This document shows, piece by piece, positions 41,854 through 51,459 of a DNA stretch of 64,000 nucleotides. Made by a program: the position numbers and the translations under genes. The stretch comes from Caldanaerobius polysaccharolyticus DSM 13641 (lineage in GTDB: Bacteria; Bacillota; Thermoanaerobacteria; Thermoanaerobacterales; Caldanaerobiaceae). Each line of letters begins with the position of its first letter. The stretch's first letter is position 1. The notes beneath the pieces were generated by a model. The model searched no databases. It was not told the DNA's origin and saw only the letters and a list, made by a program, of their open reading frames with translations. The stretch lies in the NCBI RefSeq assembly GCF_000427425.1, contig NZ_KE386495.1:919072-983071 (forward strand), in the 5' to 3' direction.

Positions 41854-43647
41854 CTATATTTTAGCGTTTTGCAATTGATACAATTTGTAGTAAATACCAT
41901 GCTTTGCCAGCAGTTCTTGATGCCTACCCATCTCCCTTATGCGCCCTTTATGTATGACTATTATGTTGTCGGCATGCTGAATAGTCGATAAACGATGAGC
42001 CACGATTATGGTGGTGCGATTTTTAGATAATTTAATGAGCGAATCTTGAATTAACTGTTCGGTTTCTGTATCGATGTTGGCAGTGGCTTCATCCAGGACT
42101 AATATTGTGGGGTCAAAAGCCAGCGCTCTAGCAAAAGCGATGAGCTGTCTTTGACCTTGTGAAAGGGTAGACCCTCTTTCGGTGACAGGCTCATCGTATT
42201 TTTTGGGCAGCTTTTGTATGAATTTATCGGCATTCACGTATGTGGCTACTTCTTTAAGCTTTTCATCGCTTATCTCCTCATTATTCAACCTTATGTTTGA
42301 TTTAATGTCACCTGTAAACAAGAACACATCTTGAAGCACTACAGCAATATGTCGCCTAAGCACAGATTGAGGCATATCTTTGATGTTTACGCCATCAACG
42401 AGTATTTCTCCCTTTTGTATGTCGTATAGCCTGCCAATAAGGCTTATAATGGAGGATTTTCCGGCACCCGTTGCGCCTACAAATGCCACTGTTTGTCCTG
42501 GCTCTATTGTAAAGCTTACGTCTTTCAAAACCCAATCTTCCCCATTATAAGCGAACCAGACGTTTTTAAACTCAATTCGACCTTTTATTGTCTCCGGTAT
42601 AACGGGCTTTTCAGGGTCTTTTATACCTGTTGGAGTAGTTAAAAGCGTATATATCTTTTCAGCGGCTGCCATGGAGGATTGCACCATGTCGTATTTTTCT
42701 GATAGGTCAATTATGGGTTGAAATAATTGGTTAATGTAGTTAAAAAACGCAAATAATACACCAAAGGTTATAAATCCTCGCAGTACCTGACCGCCGCCTA
42801 TCCATATAAGTATCGTTAAGGCTAAGAACCTGTAGAATTCGTTTAAAGGACGGAAGATGGAAAAAATCTTTAATTGGTAAAAGCTTACCCTCATATAGTC
42901 TTTGTTTATATCATCGAATTTATCATATATCATCTTTTCGCGGTTAAAAATCTGTATTACCCTCATTCCTGAAATGTATTCAGATAGAGATGCGTATATC
43001 CTCGCTATTCTCGTCCTTATCATCCTGTACGCCTTCCGGTCATATCTTCTAAATATTATTGTAGATACCGCGATAAGAGGTACAACAGTTAGGGATAAAA
43101 GAGCTAACCTGTAGTCCATTTTGATCATTACAATTACAGTGCCTGTTATTAAGAGCATATCTTGAATTAAGAATACCAATACGTTTGTGAACATATCGTT
43201 TATGGCGTCTGTATCGCTGGTGATTCTTGTGACCAGTCTGCCCACGGGATTTTTGTCAAAAAAGGACAGGGACATCTGTTGAAGGTGTGCAAATATATCG
43301 TTTCTGATGTTGTAAAGTATCTTCTGGCCTATGTACTGCAGGAGGACAGACTGCAAGAAATTAAATATTGCTCCGGCTACGATCACTAAAAAGTAAAGAA
43401 ATCCCAGGAGTATAACGCCTCTGTATTTTATAGCTGGATCCAGGTTTTTTACGTTTAAATAATCGTCAATAACCATTTTGAATATGTACGGACCAACTAG
43501 ATTTGCACCTGTGATGATTGCAAGAAGCAAGAAAACCGCAATAAAATGCTTTGCATATGGCCTTGCATATCTCATCATGTATTTCAAAACGTTTTTGTCA
43601 TATAAGTTTACCTGAGGATTTTCTTCGTCAATATATCCTTTTGGCAA
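41854..43647 (-). CDS. Heterodimeric ABC exporter, catalytically consensus half
   Basis: A 597-residue half-transporter: six spans in residues 30-320 with ILYNIRNDIFAHLQQMSLSFFDKNPVGRLVTRITSD (coupling helix region, shown in two parts: NIRNDIFAHLQQ and SFFDKNPVGRL), then an ATPase domain. Walker A GATGAGKSS, Q-loop AVVLQDVFLFTGDI, signature LSQGQRQLIAFARA (deviant), Walker B ILVLDEATANID with the catalytic Glu, H-loop IVAHRLSTI. Together with the next gene upstream on its strand (12 bases apart), which has a canonical signature but lacks the Glu, this forms the asymmetric pair known from BmrCD and TM287/288-like multidrug exporters. TTG start after GAGGTGATGGAAA. Confidence 0.9.
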   Translation of the reverse strand: MPKGYIDEENPQVNLYDKNVLKYMMRYARPYAKHFIAVFLLLAIITGANLVGPYIFKMVIDDYLNVKNLDPAIKYRGVILLGFLYFLVIVAGAIFNFLQSVLLQYIGQKILYNIRNDIFAHLQQMSLSFFDKNPVGRLVTRITSDTDAINDMFTNVLVFLIQDMLLITGTVIVMIKMDYRLALLSLTVVPLIAVSTIIFRRYDRKAYRMIRTRIARIYASLSEYISGMRVIQIFNREKMIYDKFDDINKDYMRVSFYQLKIFSIFRPLNEFYRFLALTILIWIGGGQVLRGFITFGVLFAFFNYINQLFQPIIDLSEKYDMVQSSMAAAEKIYTLLTTPTGIKDPEKPVIPETIKGRIEFKNVWFAYNGEDWVLKDVSFTIEPGQTVAFVGATGAGKSSIISLIGRLYDIQKGEILVDGVNIKDMPQSVLRRHIAVVLQDVFLFTGDIKSNIRLNNEEISDEKLKEVATYVNADKFIQKLPKKYDEPVTERGSTLSQGQRQLIAFARALAFDPTILVLDEATANIDTETEQLIQDSLIKLSKNRTTIIVAHRLSTIQHADNIIVIHKGRIREMGRHQELLAKHGIYYKLYQLQNAKI

Positions 43648-43658
43648 TTTCCATCACC

Positions 43659-45410
43659 TCATTCTTCTTGCTCGATGTTTTCTTCAAGCTGTTGTTTCTG
43701 ATACAATTCTTTGTAAAATCCATCTATTGAGATTAGCTCTTGGTGGGTTCCTCTCTGGACGATTTTGCCTTCATCCAGCACTATTATTTCGTCTGCGTCT
43801 TTTACTGCTGATATTCGGTGGGATATTATGATACAGGTTCTGCTTTTCATAAACTCCTTTAAATTTTTAAGGATTCTCTCTTCGGTTTGAGCGTCTACGG
43901 CCGAAAGGCAATCATCCAGGATCAATATCTTGGGGTTTTTTATGACAGCGCGGGCAATGGCTGTTCTTTGCTTTTGTCCTCCAGATAGAGTAACACCTCT
44001 TTCCCCTAATACCGTGTCATATCCGTCTTTGAAACTCATGATTTCCTCATGTATGCCTGCTAATCTTGCGGCATCCTGTATCTTTTCCAGAGGTATATCT
44101 TCTGGCGAAAAGGCTATGTTCTCTTTTATAGTCGATGAAAACAAAAAAGTATCTTGAGGGACATAACCTATGTTTTCCCTCAAGGTTTTTAGAGGGATTT
44201 TGTTTATATCTATTCCATCGATGAAAATCGTGCCTTCAGGCACTTTGTAAAGGTGAAGCAGCAGATTTGCAAGGGTACTCTTCCCGCACCCTGTGCGCCC
44301 TATAATCGCCAGCGTTTTTCCGCTTTTTATTTCGATGTTTATGTCCTTTAAAGCAGGTTCTAAATTTTGAGCGTAACTAAATGTCAAATGCTGTACTTTA
44401 ATATTTCCTTGTAATTCCTCTATGTTCACCACGTCAGGGCCGTCTACAATATCCGGTTTGGTTTTCATTATAGCGTTTATTCTTTTTAGGGAAGCGCTTC
44501 CCCTTTGGAATATGTTTATAACCCATCCCAGCGAGGTTAAAGGGCCCAGGAGCATGCCGATGTAAGAATTGAAGGCTACAAAGTCGCCTAATGTAATGGT
44601 TTTGTTTATTACTAAAAAACCACCGTATATGATGATTATGACAGTGCTTATGGTGGACAAAATTTGCATTGAAGAGCTGAAAGTGGATGACAACTTTACC
44701 ATTGCCATGTTGGCGTGGAAATTCTGGCTGTTAGCTTTGTCAAATTTTTTTATTTCTCCAGCTTCCTGAACGTAAGACTTTATTACCCGTATCCCCATTA
44801 TGTTTTCTTCTGCTTTGTCTGTCATATTTGCAAAGGCTTCCTGAACTCTCCTGAAGCTTTCTCTTATTTTTTGGCCGAAAATGACCACTATCGCAAACAT
44901 AAAGGGGCCTGGTATCAACCCTGCTATTGCCAGTTTTATATCGATGGTTTTTATGACCAGTATAATGCTGGTGGTGAATAGTACAATTGTGTCCATTAGA
45001 TTTGTCATTCCCCTTGCTATGGACATCCTGACGGCCTGGATATCGTTTGTCGCATGGGCCATAAGGTCTCCTGTTTTGTGATGATTGTAGTAGTCTGGTG
45101 AAAGCAATAAGAGGTGCGAGAAAAGATCTCTCCTCATCTCATATTCCAGCCATCTGGCGGTGCCCATAAAGCCTATTCTCCAGAAAAACCTTAGTATGAA
45201 AGTTATTATTGCTATGGCTAGTATGATGAGCACGTATTTTATAAGCTGGTCATAAGGCATGGTCTTGTTTTTTAATCCGTCGGTTATGTTTCCTATCAGC
45301 CTGGGTATGTACGCCTGAATAAGATCTAGTATCGTCAATGATACTGCGCCTGCAATATAAGGCCATTTATGGCGCATAAAAAAATCCTTTAATACGGCGT
45401 ATTCTTTCAA
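43659..45410 (-). CDS. Heterodimeric ABC exporter, degenerate half
   Basis: A 583-residue half-transporter and first gene of the pair. Six membrane spans (LTILDLIQAYIPRLIGNIT; LIKYVLIILAIAIITFILR, etc.), coupling element YNHHKTGDLMAHATND, then an ATPase domain with Walker A GRTGCGKST, Q-loop YVPQDTFLFSSTI, signature LSGGQKQRTAIARA (canonical), Walker B ILILDDCLSAVD where Asp replaces the catalytic Glu, and H-loop IISHRISAV. The Asp is the mark of the non-hydrolysing site of heterodimeric exporters, matched by the partner. TTG start at 45410 behind GGGAAGGGGAG. Drug, lipid or peptide export is likely; substrate unknown. An extended -10 TGATATAAT for this strand lies at 45445-45453. Confidence 0.9.
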   Translation of the reverse strand: MKEYAVLKDFFMRHKWPYIAGAVSLTILDLIQAYIPRLIGNITDGLKNKTMPYDQLIKYVLIILAIAIITFILRFFWRIGFMGTARWLEYEMRRDLFSHLLLLSPDYYNHHKTGDLMAHATNDIQAVRMSIARGMTNLMDTIVLFTTSIILVIKTIDIKLAIAGLIPGPFMFAIVVIFGQKIRESFRRVQEAFANMTDKAEENIMGIRVIKSYVQEAGEIKKFDKANSQNFHANMAMVKLSSTFSSSMQILSTISTVIIIIYGGFLVINKTITLGDFVAFNSYIGMLLGPLTSLGWVINIFQRGSASLKRINAIMKTKPDIVDGPDVVNIEELQGNIKVQHLTFSYAQNLEPALKDINIEIKSGKTLAIIGRTGCGKSTLANLLLHLYKVPEGTIFIDGIDINKIPLKTLRENIGYVPQDTFLFSSTIKENIAFSPEDIPLEKIQDAARLAGIHEEIMSFKDGYDTVLGERGVTLSGGQKQRTAIARAVIKNPKILILDDCLSAVDAQTEERILKNLKEFMKSRTCIIISHRISAVKDADEIIVLDEGKIVQRGTHQELISIDGFYKELYQKQQLEENIEQEE

Positions 45411-45495
45411 AGGATTTCTCCCCTTCCCTGATTTTTTCTAAATTATTATATCACAATTATTTATATAATAAAACTATTTGTAATATAATCGATTA

Positions 45496-45524
45496 TTGAA
45501 TTTTTACTGCTTTAATTATATAAT
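45496..45524 (+). promoter_or_regulatory. Promoter of citrate synthase
   Basis: TTGAAT (45496-45501), 17-bp spacer, TATAAT (45519-45524). It shares the intergenic region with the divergent ABC exporter promoter. Confidence 0.7.
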
Positions 45525-45586
45525 TAAGGAAATCTCATAAACACGTGTACTCGGTCTGCAAACATATTGATTAGGAGGGGTATGGA

Positions 45587-46936
45587 GTGATTGATTTTAA
45601 CAAATTTCTGGATAAAATGTCTGCTGTTGCTGAAAACAATAACGCTATTGACCCTGAATACTACACAAAGTATGAAGTAAAAAGAGGGTTGAGAAATAGA
45701 AATGGGTCTGGGGTTTTAGTAGGGTTGACAGAAATAGGTGAAGTCCACGGGTATACCATCGATGAAAGCGAGAGGGTTCCTGTAGAAGGTCGCCTGTATT
45801 ACAGGGGCATTGATGTCAGTGAGATGGTAGAAGGGTTTCAAAAAGATAAAAGGTTTGGATTTGAAGAGACCTGTTACCTGCTGCTTTTTGGACACCTTCC
45901 TGATAAAAATCAGCTAGCTGAATTTGTGGACATTTTAGGGAATTTGAGGCGATTACCTGACGGTTTTACGGAAGATATGATATTAAAAGCGCCTAGCCCC
46001 GATATAATGAATAAGCTGGCGAGAAGCGTACTGGCTTCTTATTCCTATGATGATAACCCCGATGACACGAGCATAAAAAATGTTTTAAGGCAGAGCATTG
46101 AGCTGATTGCCCGTTTTCCGACTATGGTGGCTTACGGATATCAGGCGAAATCCCATTATCATGACAACAACAGCCTGTACATTCATCCGCCAAGGCCTGA
46201 TCTGTACACCGCTGAAAATTTTCTCTACATGATAAGGCCTGACAACAAGTACACCAGATCCGAAGCTGAAATACTGGACCTGGCGATGGTGTTGCATGCT
46301 GAGCATGGCGGTGGCAACAATTCTACATTTGCGGTTCACGTAGTTACATCTACCGGTACAGATACCTATTCGGCCATTGCTGCCGCTATCGGGTCGCTAA
46401 AAGGTCCTAAGCACGGTGGAGCTAATTTAAAGGTAATGGGCATGATAGAAGACATCAAAAACCATGTATCTGATTGGAATGATGATGAGGAAATAGCAGA
46501 ATATCTTAAGAAAATAATCAACAAAGAAGCTTACGATAAGTCGGGACTGATTTACGGCATGGGCCATGCGGTGTATACCCTTTCTGATCCGAGAGCAGTG
46601 CTTTTGAAGAAAAAGGCAGCAGAACTGGCTGTAGAAAAGAATATGGAAGAGGAATTTAACCTGTACCTGAAAATTGAACAGCTGGCGCCAAGGGTTTTTG
46701 CGGAGATGAAACAGTCCAATAAGGACATTTCCGTCAATGTAGATTTTTACTCAGGTTTTGTGTATAAGATGCTTGATCTGCCGCAGTCGCTGTATACGCC
46801 GATTTTTGCTATGGCCAGAATTGCTGGGTGGTGTGCTCACAGGATAGAGGAATTGGTAAGCGGCCAGAGGATTATAAGGCCGGCTTATAAGAGCGTTTCA
46901 GGACATAGACCGTATATTCCGTTAGATCAGAGATAA
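45587..46936 (+). CDS. Citrate synthase
   Basis: Condenses acetyl-CoA and oxaloacetate to citrate. 449 residues, longer at the N terminus than the 370-residue Gram-positive type. GRLYYRGIDVSEMVEG is the family opening; the active-site His lie in HAEHGGGNNSTFAVHVV and GMGHAVYTLSDPRAV, and the catalytic Asp in NVDFYSGFVYKMLDLP; SGQRIIRPAYKS binds the CoA/oxaloacetate end. GTG 45587 has AGGAGGGG 6 bases before it; an ATG at 45582 meets an immediate stop. It has its own promoter. In this anaerobe it probably feeds a partial TCA path to 2-oxoglutarate for the glutamate synthesis genes that follow. Confidence 0.92.
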   Translation: MIDFNKFLDKMSAVAENNNAIDPEYYTKYEVKRGLRNRNGSGVLVGLTEIGEVHGYTIDESERVPVEGRLYYRGIDVSEMVEGFQKDKRFGFEETCYLLLFGHLPDKNQLAEFVDILGNLRRLPDGFTEDMILKAPSPDIMNKLARSVLASYSYDDNPDDTSIKNVLRQSIELIARFPTMVAYGYQAKSHYHDNNSLYIHPPRPDLYTAENFLYMIRPDNKYTRSEAEILDLAMVLHAEHGGGNNSTFAVHVVTSTGTDTYSAIAAAIGSLKGPKHGGANLKVMGMIEDIKNHVSDWNDDEEIAEYLKKIINKEAYDKSGLIYGMGHAVYTLSDPRAVLLKKKAAELAVEKNMEEEFNLYLKIEQLAPRVFAEMKQSNKDISVNVDFYSGFVYKMLDLPQSLYTPIFAMARIAGWCAHRIEELVSGQRIIRPAYKSVSGHRPYIPLDQR

Positions 46937-47107
46937 ATGAAATTTTTAAAAATTCATATTGCAAAAATAAAAAAAAACACTTATAATATTAACTACTATA
47001 TTACCTATATGTATCGCAATTTTTGTTTTATAATTTATTATTTTAAGGAATAATTTGCAAGATCCAAAAAATAATTTTGCATATTTGTAATGGCAAGGGG
47101 GAAAATC

Positions 47108-48229
47108 ATGGTAAGGGAAGGGAATGTGAGAATACCATCAGGATGTGCTATAAGCGGCATATTGAATAAAAAAGGCGATAGGATATCCGGCCAGATGATT
47201 ACGGACTCTATTGCGACGATGCATGACAGGTCCAATGGGCTGGGTGGCGGTTTTGCGGCTTACGGTATCTACCCTGAATATCGAGATTATTATGCTTTTC
47301 ACATGTTTTACGACGACATAGTGGCAAAGCAGGATACCGAGCGCTATTTAAAGGAGAATTATAACGTCTCCTATGAAGAAAGAATACCTACCAGAAAGAC
47401 AAAGGGCATTGAAAACGAACCTATTATATACAGGTATTTTGCAAAGCCGAAATTGGAATGCCTTAATACTGCTGAGCTGGATGAAGATGAGTTTACTTCA
47501 AGGTTTGTCTTTTACGTAAACAGCAATATAAAAGGGGCTTATGTTTTTTCCAGCGGCAAGAATATGGGCGTTTTTAAAGCAGTGGGCTACCCTGAAGATG
47601 TTTCTAATTTTTATAAGTTGGAAAATTATTATGGTTATATCTGGACATCTCATGGCAGATTCCCCACCAACACCCCTGGTTGGTGGGGAGGGGCACATCC
47701 CTTTAGCATTTTGAACTTTGCTGTGGTTCACAATGGCGAGTTGTCTTCGTATGAGGCAAATCGGGAGTTCTTAGAGCAGTTTGGCTACAAGTGTACTCTT
47801 CAGACTGATACAGAGGTAGCGGCATATATATTTGACCTTCTTGTGAGAAAACACAATCTGTCATTTGAATTGGCATGCAAGATAGTGGCATCTCCTCTAT
47901 GGCGTGCCGTGGACAGGATGGATGAAAAAGATAAGAAGTTGTATAAAAGCCTTAAGATCGTATACGGAAGAGCGCTTTTAAATGGGCCTTTTTCCATAAT
48001 ATTATCCCATTCTCAGGGGATAGTGGCTATAAACGATAGATTGAAGCTGAGGCCTTTAACAGCTGCGTCCAAAGGCGATTTGATGATGGTTGCCAGTGAA
48101 GAGTCGGCTATAAGGGAAGTTATAAAAAAGCCGGAAAGGGTATGGATACCTAAAGGCGGTGAACCCGTTATAGGTTATGTAGAAAGCGAACAGTCAGAGG
48201 AGAAATCAGCGAAGGAGGTGCCGGCATGA
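47108..48229 (+). CDS. Split glutamate synthase: class II glutaminase domain protein
   Basis: The amidotransferase part of an archaeal-type GOGAT, releasing ammonia from glutamine. 373 residues from ATG 47108 (AAGGGGGA 6 bases upstream; ATG 47090 lies before that site). The probable nucleophile Cys is in IPSGCAISGILNKKG, behind a short propeptide of about 12 residues that would have to be removed. WTSHGRFPTNTPGWWGGAHPF and AVVHNGELSSYEANRE are the Ntn-hydrolase glutamine-binding signatures; LQTDTEVAAYIFD follows. Its stop overlaps the next gene by 4 bases: first of five co-transcribed GOGAT genes. Confidence 0.88.
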   Translation: MVREGNVRIPSGCAISGILNKKGDRISGQMITDSIATMHDRSNGLGGGFAAYGIYPEYRDYYAFHMFYDDIVAKQDTERYLKENYNVSYEERIPTRKTKGIENEPIIYRYFAKPKLECLNTAELDEDEFTSRFVFYVNSNIKGAYVFSSGKNMGVFKAVGYPEDVSNFYKLENYYGYIWTSHGRFPTNTPGWWGGAHPFSILNFAVVHNGELSSYEANREFLEQFGYKCTLQTDTEVAAYIFDLLVRKHNLSFELACKIVASPLWRAVDRMDEKDKKLYKSLKIVYGRALLNGPFSIILSHSQGIVAINDRLKLRPLTAASKGDLMMVASEESAIREVIKKPERVWIPKGGEPVIGYVESEQSEEKSAKEVPA

Positions 48230-49731
48230 GCCTGAGCCTTTTGACCCCTGAATTTAAAGTAATACGGGATTATGATAGGTGCATCAATTGCAAGGTGTGC
48301 ATGAGGCAGTGTGCCTTTGAAGTGCATTATTACGATGAAGATGCTGATAAGATGATGGCAGATGACATGAAGTGCGTGGATTGCTTAAGGTGTGTGACAC
48401 TGTGTCCAACTCAGGCGCTTACCATAATAAAGCATCCCCAGGTTTTCAGGGATAACGCCAACTGGGTATCAGAGGCTATAAGGGATATATATAAGCAGGC
48501 GGAAACAGGCGGGGTTTTACTGGCATCCATGGGTAATCCCAAAGATTACCCTATTTATTGGGATAAAATGGTGATAAATGCCAGCCAAGTCACCAATCCT
48601 TCCATTGATCCGCTAAGGGAGCCAATGGAATTAAAGACTTTTATCGGCAGAAAACCCGATAGGGTGGAGGTAGATGAAAACGGCCAGCTTAAGACGGAAA
48701 TGCCTCCTCAGATAGAGCTGAACACGCCTATCATGTTTTCTGCTATGTCGTATGGTTCCATAAGCTATAACGCTCATGCTTCTTTGGCAAGGGCTGCGAA
48801 GGAGCTGGGTATATGTTATAACACCGGTGAAGGAGGGCTTCATAAGGATTTTTACCAATATGGCCCTAATACTATTGTTCAGGTAGCTTCAGGACGGTTC
48901 GGGGTAAATAAGGATTATTTAAATGCAGGAGCAGCCGTTGAAATAAAGATAGGGCAGGGGGCAAAGCCAGGGATAGGCGGTCATCTGCCTGGCGAGAAAG
49001 TAAGTGAGGATGTATCGCAGACCAGGATGATACCTGTGGGCAGTGACGCTATTTCACCTGCACCCCATCACGATATATACTCCATAGAAGACCTGGCACA
49101 GCTTATTTATTCCTTGAAAGAAGCTACAAACTATGAGAAGCCTGTAGGGGTAAAGATCGCTGCAGTGAACAATGTGGCTGCAATAGCATCGGGAATTGCC
49201 AGAGCCGGTGCTGACTATATCGCTATAGATGGCTTTAGGGGTGGTACAGGCGCAGCGCCTAAGAGGATAAGGGATAGTGTGGGTATACCTATAGAATTTG
49301 CAATAGCAGCCGTAGATGCCCGTTTGAGGTCGGAGGGCATAAGGCACCAGGTATCTATTGTGGCAGCAGGTAGTATAAGAAACAGCACTGATATAATAAA
49401 AGCAATAGCATTGGGCGCTGATGCGGTGTACATCGGTTCCGCTGCGCTCATAGCCCTGGGATGTCATATGTGCCAGCAATGCCATACAGGTAAGTGCAAT
49501 TGGGGTATAGCAACACAGGACCCCAACCTGGTAAAGAGGTTGAATCCCGATATTGGCGCGAGAAGGCTTGTAAACCTCATAAACGCCTGGAGCCACGAGA
49601 TAAAGGAAATCCTCGGAGGTATGGGCATAAACGATATTGAAAGCCTTAAGGGCAACAGGCTTATGCTTAGAGGTGTGGGATTGACCGAAAAAGAGCTGGA
49701 AATCCTGGGGATAAAAGCTGCTGGAGAGTAA
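48226..49731 (+). CDS. Split glutamate synthase: FMN/Fe-S catalytic subunit
   Basis: A 501-residue protein making glutamate from 2-oxoglutarate and ammonia. N-terminal ferredoxin domain with two 4Fe-4S sites (CINCKVCMRQCAF; CVDCLRCVTLCPTQAL), then the GltB central FMN barrel from residue 150: FSAMSYGSISYNAHASLARA, GEGGLHKDFY, IKIGQGAKPGIGGHLPGEKV, DGFRGGTGAAPKR, and the 3Fe-4S Cys cluster CHMCQQCHTGKCNWGIATQD. Lacks the glutaminase and GXGXG domains, which are separate genes here. The built-in ferredoxin suggests reduced ferredoxin or the accessory Fe-S/flavin proteins as electron donors rather than a GltD subunit. Confidence 0.93.
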   Translation: MSLSLLTPEFKVIRDYDRCINCKVCMRQCAFEVHYYDEDADKMMADDMKCVDCLRCVTLCPTQALTIIKHPQVFRDNANWVSEAIRDIYKQAETGGVLLASMGNPKDYPIYWDKMVINASQVTNPSIDPLREPMELKTFIGRKPDRVEVDENGQLKTEMPPQIELNTPIMFSAMSYGSISYNAHASLARAAKELGICYNTGEGGLHKDFYQYGPNTIVQVASGRFGVNKDYLNAGAAVEIKIGQGAKPGIGGHLPGEKVSEDVSQTRMIPVGSDAISPAPHHDIYSIEDLAQLIYSLKEATNYEKPVGVKIAAVNNVAAIASGIARAGADYIAIDGFRGGTGAAPKRIRDSVGIPIEFAIAAVDARLRSEGIRHQVSIVAAGSIRNSTDIIKAIALGADAVYIGSAALIALGCHMCQQCHTGKCNWGIATQDPNLVKRLNPDIGARRLVNLINAWSHEIKEILGGMGINDIESLKGNRLMLRGVGLTEKELEILGIKAAGE

Positions 49732-49744
49732 AGGGGGTAAAAGC

Positions 49745-50188
49745 GTGAAAAAAGTATACGCGAAGGAAGAAGTATGCATTGGTTGTAAGCTGTGTGAAGT
49801 ATACTGCATAACATCCCATTCTAAATCCAAAGACGTGATAAAGGCGTATAAGCTGGAGCAGCCTAGACCTGTGGCCAGGTTGGTTGTAGAGGAGGACAAA
49901 CCGGTTTCTTTTTCCCTTCAATGCAGGCACTGTGATAAAGCGCCGTGCACTAAAGCGTGCATCACAGGCGCGATGAGAAAAGATCCTGTTACAGGTGTGG
50001 TCACGTGCGATACCGACAAATGTGTTGGATGCTGGTCGTGCATAATGATATGTCCTTTTGGGGTTATTAATAGAGACACAAATAAAAAGGTGGCATCAAA
50101 ATGCGATTTGTGCGCAGAAACAGGTACGCCCGCATGTGTTGCCAATTGCCCCAATGAAGCGTTGGTGTACGAGGAAAGGGTGGTTTGA
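49745..50188 (+). CDS. Four-cluster ferredoxin subunit of the split GOGAT operon
   Basis: A 147-residue HycB/DmsB-like iron-sulfur protein with four Cys groups: CIGCKLCEVYCITSH, CRHCDKAPCTKACITGAM, CDTDKCVGCWSCIMICPFG and CDLCAETGTPACVANCPNE. These would bind four 4Fe-4S clusters and shuttle electrons between the flavoprotein encoded next and the FMN subunit encoded before. GTG 49745 follows AAAGGGGGTAAAAGC. The stop overlaps the start region of the flavoprotein gene. Confidence 0.9.
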   Translation: MKKVYAKEEVCIGCKLCEVYCITSHSKSKDVIKAYKLEQPRPVARLVVEEDKPVSFSLQCRHCDKAPCTKACITGAMRKDPVTGVVTCDTDKCVGCWSCIMICPFGVINRDTNKKVASKCDLCAETGTPACVANCPNEALVYEERVV

Positions 50189-50190
50189 TG

Positions 50191-51459
50191 ATGAGGTACG
50201 TTATAATAGGAAATTCTGCTGCAGCAGTAGGCGCTATAGAATCTATCAGAAAGTACGATAAAGACAATGAGATCATGGTTATCTCTGAAGAGCCTTATCA
50301 CGTGTATTCAAGGCCATTGATATCCTATTTCCTCGGCAATAAGGTTGAAAAAGACAGGATGATTTATAGAGAACAGGATTTTTACCAAAAAAATAAAGTC
50401 ACTACTGTCCTTGGTTGCAAAGCGACTAAAGTGGATACCCGTGCTAAAGAAGTGCTGCTGGAAGACGGAAAAAAGGTAGGTTTTGATAGATTATTGGTGG
50501 CTACGGGAGGCAAGCCGTTTATACCATCGGTGAAAGGATTGGATAAGGAAAATATCCATACCTTTGTCAAAATGGATGACGCAATAAGGTTAAAAGAATC
50601 CGCAAAACCTGGCTCAAAGGCCGTAGTAGTTGGCGGTGGTTTGATAGGTTTTAAAGCGTCAGAAGGTTTAAGGGACTTGGGCGTGGACGTTACTGTTGTA
50701 GAGCTAGCCGATAGAGTGCTTAGCGCTATACTGGACGTCCAGGGAGGACTGATGGTGCAAAAGAGGCTGGAACGCTTTGGTATACACGTAATCACTCAAA
50801 ACACCGTAGAAGAAGTCGTTGGAGACAGAAAAGTAAAAGGCGTGATTTTAAAGGACGGAAAGATGTTGGAATGCGACAATCTAATTATAGCTATTGGCGT
50901 TGTACCCAATAAAGAGGTAGTGGAGGGAACTGATGTTGCTGTAAATAGAGGCATAATCGTTGATAGGCATATGATGACCAATATACCGGGAATATACGCT
51001 GCGGGAGATGTGGCAGAAGCGTACGATATGTTAGCGCAGCAGAACAGGGTTATACCAATTTGGCCCAACGCGTATATGCAGGGAGAAGTGGCAGGTGCAA
51101 ACATGGCAGGCTGTGACATGATTTACGACGGCAGTTTTGCCATGAATTCTATAGGTTTTGAGGATGTGCACATGATAACAGCAGGCGTGATAAATCCTCC
51201 CTCCGAAGACTATGAGGTGTTGGTCAAGGCAGACGAGCAAAACACGGTTTATAAAAAACTGGTGCTAAAGGACAACAGATTGGTTGGTTTTATAGAGATT
51301 GGAAAGATCGATAGGGCGGGTATATATACCAATCTTATAAAAGAAAAAGTGGATGTGTCATCGTTTAAAGATAAATTATTAAAAGATGATTTTGGGTACG
51401 TGGACCTTCCTAAAAAATACAGGAAGCAAAAGATGCTGGGGATGGTGGTGCCTGCATGA
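50191..51459 (+). CDS. FAD/NAD(P)-dependent oxidoreductase of the GOGAT operon
   Basis: A 422-residue pyridine-nucleotide-disulfide-type flavoprotein. FAD loop YVIIGNSAAAVGAIESI at the N terminus, NAD(P) loop VVVGGGLIGFKASEGLRDLG near residue 150 with an acidic VVEL end that favours NADH, and FAD motif IPGIYAAGDVAEAYD near 280. It resembles NADH:rubredoxin/nitrite reductase-type reductases without extra domains. It probably supplies electrons from NADH to the ferredoxin subunit for GOGAT. ATG 50191 and 50188 are both possible; AAAGGGTGG fits 50191 slightly better. Overlaps the next gene as ATGA. Confidence 0.88.
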   Translation: MRYVIIGNSAAAVGAIESIRKYDKDNEIMVISEEPYHVYSRPLISYFLGNKVEKDRMIYREQDFYQKNKVTTVLGCKATKVDTRAKEVLLEDGKKVGFDRLLVATGGKPFIPSVKGLDKENIHTFVKMDDAIRLKESAKPGSKAVVVGGGLIGFKASEGLRDLGVDVTVVELADRVLSAILDVQGGLMVQKRLERFGIHVITQNTVEEVVGDRKVKGVILKDGKMLECDNLIIAIGVVPNKEVVEGTDVAVNRGIIVDRHMMTNIPGIYAAGDVAEAYDMLAQQNRVIPIWPNAYMQGEVAGANMAGCDMIYDGSFAMNSIGFEDVHMITAGVINPPSEDYEVLVKADEQNTVYKKLVLKDNRLVGFIEIGKIDRAGIYTNLIKEKVDVSSFKDKLLKDDFGYVDLPKKYRKQKMLGMVVPA

